Part shown: positions 59,628 to 64,000 of the stretch, in pieces
Numbering within the stretch: the first letter of the stretch is position 1
Layout: each line of letters begins with the position of its first letter
DNA from: CAYOSF01 sp964406605
GTDB lineage: Bacteria; Chloroflexota; Dehalococcoidia; DSTF01; RBG-16-68-14
Reading direction: 5' to 3'
Assembly (NCBI GenBank): GCA_964406605.1
Contig: CAYOSF010000003.1
Coordinates: 248,001-312,000, forward strand
DNA length: 64,000 bases
Position numbers and translations under genes: made by a program
Notes under the pieces: model-generated
What the model saw: the letters and a program-made list of their open reading frames with translations, nothing else
Told to the model about the DNA's origin: nothing
Databases searched by the model: none

Positions 59628-62063
59628 CTAGGACTTGTTGCTGCCTTCTTCGGCTCCTCGGAGTTCCGCGCCGAGCTGTCCTCGGAGCCTTTTCAGGATG
59701 GCGCTCTGGGCCTTGGCCACCTCTGCGTCGGTCAGCGTATGGTCGGGCGACTGGTAGGTGACAGTGAAGGCGAGCGACTTCTTGTCGGCTGGGATCCGAT
59801 CGCCCTCGTAGACATCGAAGAGGTCCGCGGCGCGCACCAGGTCGTGCTCCTCGATGGCCGCGCGCACCTCACCGGCGGCGAGCCCGCGGTCAACCAGAAG
59901 CGCGATGTCCTGCACCACGGGCGGGAATCGCGAGAGAGCCTGGTAGCGGCGCGCCCCTCCCACCGACGGCAGCAACTCGTCCAGCACCAGTTCGAACAGG
60001 TAGACGTCCTGAGCGATGTCGAAGGCAGAAGCTACCGAAGGGTGGACGCGGCCGATTGTCCCCACCCTGCGCCCGTCCGCCACCAGCTCTGCGGCCTGTC
60101 CAGGCACGAGCGCGAAGCTCTCCGATTCTCGGAAGGCTATACCGACCCCAACGGATCGCAGCGCCGCTTCGACGTAGCCCTTGGCGTCGTAGAAGTCCAC
60201 CGCCTCGCCGCAGGGGCGCCCCCAGCGGTCCTCGCGCTCTCCCGTGAGGACGCCAACGACGTGCTCCTCCTCCCGGGGCATGCCGTCGGATTCGGGAACG
60301 TACGCCCTGCCCGCTTCAAAGAGCGCGAGCTCTCCCTCATGCTGCCGCGCGTTGGCGGCGAGCGTCTTCAGAAGATTCGTCCGGAGCGTGGGGCGGAGGT
60401 ACTCGTACTCCGAGCTCACCGGATTGGCCGCCCGCACGGGCGGCCTGGCGGCCAGATCCTCCGGCGGCACGACACGGCTCAACGCCTCGAGCGTGGTGAG
60501 GGAGTAGGTGACCACCTCCTGCATGCCGGCCGCCACGAGGGCGTCTCTCAGCGCCTCTCGAAGCTCGCGTCGCGGCTCGGGCACGGCGGCGGGCACGTCG
60601 CCGCCCAGTCCCTTGGTCGGGATCTGGTCGTAGCCGACGACGCGAGCCACTTCCTCCGCTACGTCGTCGGGGATGCGCACGTCGGTGCGCCAGTAGGGCA
60701 CGCGCACCTGGTACTTCTCGGGCGGCAGCCAGCGGCAGCCGAAGCCGAGCGACGCTAGGGCGCTGCGTACCTTGGAAGTCGGTAGATCGATGCCGAGCAC
60801 CTGGTGCAACCGCCTGCGCGTTACCTCTATGCGCGCCTCCGGCGCCGGCTCCGGGTACGCGTCAACAAAGCCGCGAAGTGCCCGCCCGCCTGCAACCTCC
60901 ACCAGGAGCTTGGTGGCACGGCGGATACCCGCCATCGCCAGCTCCGGGCTCAGCCCCTTCTCAAACCTGGTCGAGGCCTCCGTCCGTGACTTGAAGGCGG
61001 CGGCGGTGCGCCGGACGTTGGCCGCGTGGAAGTTGGCGGATTCCAACAGGATCGTCGAGGTTCCCTCGGTCACCTCGGAATCGAAGCCACCCATCACACC
61101 GGCCAGCGCCACCGGTACCTCGGCGTCGGCGATGACCAGCATGTCGGTGGTTAGCCTGCGCTCGACCCCTTCCAGCGTGACCAGCTTCTCGCGTTCCCGG
61201 GCGCGACGGACGATGATCTTGGCCTCCCGCAGCTTCGTGAAATCGAACGCATGGAGCGGCTGGCCGAGCTCCAGCATCACGTAGTTGGTGATGTCCACCA
61301 CGTTGTTGATGGGACGCATGCCGCCCGCTATGAGCCGTTCCTGCATCCACTTGGGTGAGGGGGCGACGCCCACGCCCTCCACCACGGCCGCGACGTAGCG
61401 GGAACACAGGTCCGGGTCGGCGATCTCAACCGACGCCTTGCCGGAGGCGGGCTCGTCGGCCTCTTCATAGGTGTGCCCAGGCTCGCGCACGGCACCGTCG
61501 GTAAGGGCGGCCGCCTCGCGGGCCACGCCCAGCATGGAGAGGCAATCCGGCCGGTTTGGTGTCAGGTCCAGGTCCAGGATGGTGTCGCCCAAGTAGCGGG
61601 CCAAGGGGGTTGCGACGGGGGCGTCGTCGGGGAGCACGAGAATGCCCTCGTGCTCTTCGGAGATGCCCAGTTCCTTCTCAGAGCAGACCATGCCCGCGGA
61701 CTCCACGCCGCGGATCTTGGCGGGCTTGAGAACGGTGAGCTTGCCCGTACGGCCGTCGATGAGTTTCGCGCCGGCGCGAGCGAAGGCGATCTTCTGGCCG
61801 GCCGCGACGTTGGGCGCCCCACACACCACCGTCATCCGCTCTCCCCCGCCGAGATCGGCCGTTGCCAGCCGCAATCGGTCGGCGTTCGGGTGCGGGTCGA
61901 CGGAGACGACCTCTCCGACAGTGATGAGCTGCTCGTCCCAGTCGCCGCCCAGGCGCTCGATCGCCTCCACCTCAAGCCCGGCCATCGTGAGGCGACGCGC
62001 CAGCTCCTCCGGCGGAACCGTCACGTCAACGTAGTCGGCGAGCCACTTCAACGAGATGCGCAC
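59628..62063 (-). CDS. pheT: phenylalanyl-tRNA synthetase beta subunit
   Basis: 811 residues, full bacterial length. N-terminal tRNA-binding EMAP-like domain (about 40-150, 'ITVGEVVSVDPHPNADRLRL'), the B3/B4 editing domain (about 215-390, 'PINNVVDITNYVMLELGQPL'), B5 domain (about 405-475), the catalytic-like core (about 485-690, 'FPPVVQDIALLVDRG' close by) and the C-terminal anticodon-binding domain to residue 805 ('SLAFTVTYQSPDHTLTDAEV'). Starts six bases after the pheS stop. Confidence 0.97.
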   Translation of the reverse strand: MRISLKWLADYVDVTVPPEELARRLTMAGLEVEAIERLGGDWDEQLITVGEVVSVDPHPNADRLRLATADLGGGERMTVVCGAPNVAAGQKIAFARAGAKLIDGRTGKLTVLKPAKIRGVESAGMVCSEKELGISEEHEGILVLPDDAPVATPLARYLGDTILDLDLTPNRPDCLSMLGVAREAAALTDGAVREPGHTYEEADEPASGKASVEIADPDLCSRYVAAVVEGVGVAPSPKWMQERLIAGGMRPINNVVDITNYVMLELGQPLHAFDFTKLREAKIIVRRAREREKLVTLEGVERRLTTDMLVIADAEVPVALAGVMGGFDSEVTEGTSTILLESANFHAANVRRTAAAFKSRTEASTRFEKGLSPELAMAGIRRATKLLVEVAGGRALRGFVDAYPEPAPEARIEVTRRRLHQVLGIDLPTSKVRSALASLGFGCRWLPPEKYQVRVPYWRTDVRIPDDVAEEVARVVGYDQIPTKGLGGDVPAAVPEPRRELREALRDALVAAGMQEVVTYSLTTLEALSRVVPPEDLAARPPVRAANPVSSEYEYLRPTLRTNLLKTLAANARQHEGELALFEAGRAYVPESDGMPREEEHVVGVLTGEREDRWGRPCGEAVDFYDAKGYVEAALRSVGVGIAFRESESFALVPGQAAELVADGRRVGTIGRVHPSVASAFDIAQDVYLFELVLDELLPSVGGARRYQALSRFPPVVQDIALLVDRGLAAGEVRAAIEEHDLVRAADLFDVYEGDRIPADKKSLAFTVTYQSPDHTLTDAEVAKAQSAILKRLRGQLGAELRGAEEGSNKS

Positions 62064-62069
62064 GGCGGT

Positions 62070-63116
62070 TCAGAATTGCTCCAGGAATTGCAGGTCGTTG
62101 GCGTAGAATCTTCGGATGTCCTCGATCCCATGCTGCAGCATGCAGATCCGTTCGGCGCCGAGGCCGGCGGCGAAGCCGGTGTAGCGGTCGGTGTCGTAGC
62201 CCATGTTGGCGAGGATCTCCGGGTGCACCATGCCGGCGCCCAGCACCTCTATCCAGCCCTCCTGGTGGCACGTGCGGCATCCTTCGCCGCCGCATAGGAA
62301 GCAGTCTATCGCCACGTCCACGCCCGGCTCGACATAAGGGAAGTAGTCGCACCGGAAGCGCACCTGGCGCTCGCGCCCGAACATCTGCCGGGCGAACTCG
62401 AACAGTGTGCCCTTGAGGTCGGCCATGCTGATCCCCTCGTCGACGGCCAGCAGCTCGATCTGGGTGATCATCCATTCGTGACTAGGGTCGGTCGCCTCGT
62501 TCCGAAAGCACCTACCGGGGCTCACAATGCGAATGGGAGGTTGATGGCGCTCCATGAACCGGACCTGGTTGGGCGACGTGTGCGTGCGTAGCACCAGCGG
62601 ATACCCGCCGTCCTGTTTGTAGTCGACATAAAGTGTGTCCTGCATGTCGCGGGCCGGGTGATCCGGCGGGATGCGCAGCGCCTCGAAGTTGTAGTAGTCC
62701 GTCTCCACCTCCGGCCCCTCGATAATCGAGAATCCCATCGAGACGAAGATGTCGAGGATCCGGCGCAGCGTCTTCGTGACCGGGTGGAGCCGGCCGATCC
62801 GCTTTGGCCGTCCGGGGAGCGTCACGTCCAGCCGCCCGGTCTCCACCGCAGCGACCAGGCGGCGTTGCTCAAGGGCCCGGCGCTTCGCCTCCAGTGCCGC
62901 CTCCAGTTCCTGCTTGAGCCGGTTGGCCTCGGCGCCCAGTTGACGGCGTTGGTCCAGAGGCAGACCGCTCAGGCCGCGCAGCACGAGGGTGAGGCGACCT
63001 TTCCGGCCCAAGTACGAGACGCGCCATCCTTCCAATGCCGCCTCGTCCTCGGCCGCGTCCAACTCCGCTTGGGCGCCGGCCGCGAGCGCGGGCAGGTTGA
63101 TGGCTTCGGTGTCCAT
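62070..63116 (-). CDS. pheS: phenylalanyl-tRNA synthetase alpha subunit
   Basis: 348-residue catalytic subunit. N-terminal coiled coil (about 10-95), motif 1 'FVSMGFSIIEGPEVETDYYN', motif 2 'SPGRCFRNEATDPSHEWMIT' and motif 3 'GFAAGLGAERICMLQHGIED'. An inserted zinc-finger-like 'CFLCGGEGCRTCHQEGW' (C-x2-C-x4-C-x2-C) precedes 'GAGMVHPEIL'. ATG 63116 starts the family N-terminus; there is no ribosome site and the promoter places the transcript start close to the ATG, so translation may be leaderless. Operon with pheT. Confidence 0.97.
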   Translation of the reverse strand: MDTEAINLPALAAGAQAELDAAEDEAALEGWRVSYLGRKGRLTLVLRGLSGLPLDQRRQLGAEANRLKQELEAALEAKRRALEQRRLVAAVETGRLDVTLPGRPKRIGRLHPVTKTLRRILDIFVSMGFSIIEGPEVETDYYNFEALRIPPDHPARDMQDTLYVDYKQDGGYPLVLRTHTSPNQVRFMERHQPPIRIVSPGRCFRNEATDPSHEWMITQIELLAVDEGISMADLKGTLFEFARQMFGRERQVRFRCDYFPYVEPGVDVAIDCFLCGGEGCRTCHQEGWIEVLGAGMVHPEILANMGYDTDRYTGFAAGLGAERICMLQHGIEDIRRFYANDLQFLEQF

Positions 63117-63125
63117 GGTACAGGC

Positions 63126-63155
63126 ATTATGGTCAGACGTTTCGCCTGCGATCAA
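63126..63155 (-). promoter_or_regulatory. promoter of pheST
   Basis: -35 TTGATC (63150-63155), 18-base spacer, -10 CATAAT (63126-63131). Only nine bases separate the -10 from the pheS ATG. Confidence 0.68.
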
Positions 63156-63312
63156 ACGGGGCGGCGGGTAAGCATCCTTGGTAGCCACCGCGCTCTGCTG
63201 CCCGGCGAGGCAACTTGTCCATATCGTAGTCGGGCCGGGCCACCTTGAATGCCGTCCATCCCGACGGTACGATGACCGCACGGCAACGGGCAGTAGTCGA
63301 GGAGGGAGCCAG

Positions 63313-63564
63313 ATGGCTGTGCGAGGCTACGTTCTGATTGAGGGCGAGGTAGGAAAGGCGAAGAGCGTGGGCGATGCGGTGAAGGCGCTGAGCCACGCCG
63401 ACGCGAAGGTTCTTTCTGTCGATACCGTCACCGGACCCTTCGATGTCATCGTCCAGCTCGAGGCGGACGACCTGGACAAGCTGGGCAATTGCATCACGGA
63501 CGGCATCCAGCGCGTCGAAGGCGTGCAGCGAACGACGACCTGTCTGGCGGTGAAACTGGGGTAG
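63313..63564 (+). CDS. stand-alone Lrp/AsnC-type ligand-binding (RAM) domain protein
   Basis: 83 residues: 'VRGYVLIEGEVGKAKSVGDA', 'VLSVDTVTGPFDVIVQLEAD', 'LDKLGNCITDGIQRVEGVQR', 'TTTCLAV'. This is the small beta-alpha-beta domain of Lrp/AsnC regulators without a DNA-binding helix-turn-helix. Such single domains bind amino acids and may modulate other regulators. GGAGGGAG precedes the ATG. Divergent from pheS. Confidence 0.9.
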   Translation: MAVRGYVLIEGEVGKAKSVGDAVKALSHADAKVLSVDTVTGPFDVIVQLEADDLDKLGNCITDGIQRVEGVQRTTTCLAVKLG

Positions 63565-63754
63565 ACGGAACCGACAGCCGCGCAGCGCTGCCGCCTCTGT
63601 CTACAATGAGAGCAGGCACGCTGATGCGCGCGGCAGGACCCCGCAGGCCGACCGCCGCCTCATCCGCCCGCCGGGTGGACTCGGCGCAGGTTCCCCGTCG
63701 CGACGGGGAGAGCCTCGATGCCGCGGTTCAGAGGCTGTTTCCAGGAGAATCGCC

Positions 63755-64000
63755 ATGGTCAGCCAAGCAATGATCAGTGTGGAGGAGGCGCTGGAGCGCA
63801 TCCTCTCGTACTTCGAGCGGCTGGAGCCGGAGGAACGTCCGCTCGCCGATGCCCTGGGCCAAGTGCTGGCAGAGGACGTGGCCGCAGAGTTCGATATCCC
63901 GCCGCTGGACAACACGGCCATGGACGGCTACGCGGTCCGCGCCGCCGACACTGAAGGCGCCACCGAGGCAGACCCCGTGCGCCTGCCGGTCATCGGCGAG
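63755..64000 (+). CDS. moeA: molybdopterin molybdenumtransferase MoeA (partial, 3' end outside window)
   Basis: First 82 residues only. 'SVEEALERILSYFERLEPEE', 'PLADALGQVLAEDVAAEFDI' and 'PPLDNTAMDGYAVRAADTEG' are the N-terminal domain and the conserved PPxDNxAMDGYA motif. MoeA inserts molybdenum (or in some organisms tungsten) into adenylated molybdopterin. AGGAG lies seven bases before the ATG. A -10-like TACAAT is at 63602-63607. The frame is open to the window edge. Confidence 0.93.
   Translation, partial: MVSQAMISVEEALERILSYFERLEPEERPLADALGQVLAEDVAAEFDIPPLDNTAMDGYAVRAADTEGATEADPVRLPVIGE

Noticed and set aside
63607..63773. Small gene upstream of moeA (about 55 codons)
   Set aside because: No ribosome site; its presumed ATG overlaps the -10-like TACAAT and it overlaps the moeA start. 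Possible but not supported.

Overview
The window is a high-GC scaffold that looks like an uncultured Chloroflexota, probably of the Dehalococcoidia. This placement is inference: it rests on the expanded family of secreted proteins with paired 'RVDD-IL' dockerin-like C-termini, Thr/Pro linkers, a UPF0182 protein, T-box control of thrS and palindromic '...GCCCCTAC' repeats. A run of exactly 100 N (40009-40108) marks an assembled scaffold. No rRNA or CRISPR array was seen. Five tRNA genes are present (His, Arg, Leu, Lys, Val).

1-4.5 kb: end of a peptide-type substrate-binding protein, a small lipoprotein, and a coupled minus-strand set selD, methyltransferase, GNAT. selD carries an in-frame TGA at the selenocysteine position. 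4.5-15.6 kb: an envelope/redox-type island with two paralogous secreted proteins, an ApbE flavin transferase with a heme-type membrane protein, an ABC exporter pair, an HtrA protease and an OmpR-type two-component system. Four transcription units in it share an 11-bp direct repeat sited over the -35 region, which suggests one regulon run by the encoded response regulator. 15.7-25 kb: housekeeping genes (RF-like protein, endonuclease III, argCJB, UPF0182) and a methyltransferase preceded by a leader peptide and a terminator-like hairpin.

26-35.6 kb: four minus-strand dockerin-type secreted protein genes. Each has the same promoter architecture, a conserved structured 5' leader with compensatory base changes, and a near-identical terminator hairpin. 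I regard this as the strongest candidate for an undescribed regulatory system. 35.6-43 kb: tRNA-His, a two-repeat lipoprotein, mgtE, tRNA-Arg with a decayed integrase, a gapped and frameshifted dockerin/linker/adhesion-type gene, and a glycosidase-like lipoprotein. 42.8-45.2 kb: an FAD-linked oxidase followed by an ArsM-like methyltransferase whose conserved cysteine codon is TGA, a second probable selenoprotein with a good SECIS-like hairpin.

45-64 kb: translation and central functions: lepA, two peptide-ABC ATPases, three tRNAs, a T-box leader and thrS (no TGS domain), an ArsB/NhaD-type permease with a CBS protein, accC-accB, infC-rpmI-rplT (infC with no ATG/GTG/TTG start), a GDPD-like protein, pheS-pheT, a stand-alone Lrp-type domain protein and the start of moeA. 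Several gene remnants (DUF2723, integrase, GNAT) show ongoing decay between intact genes.
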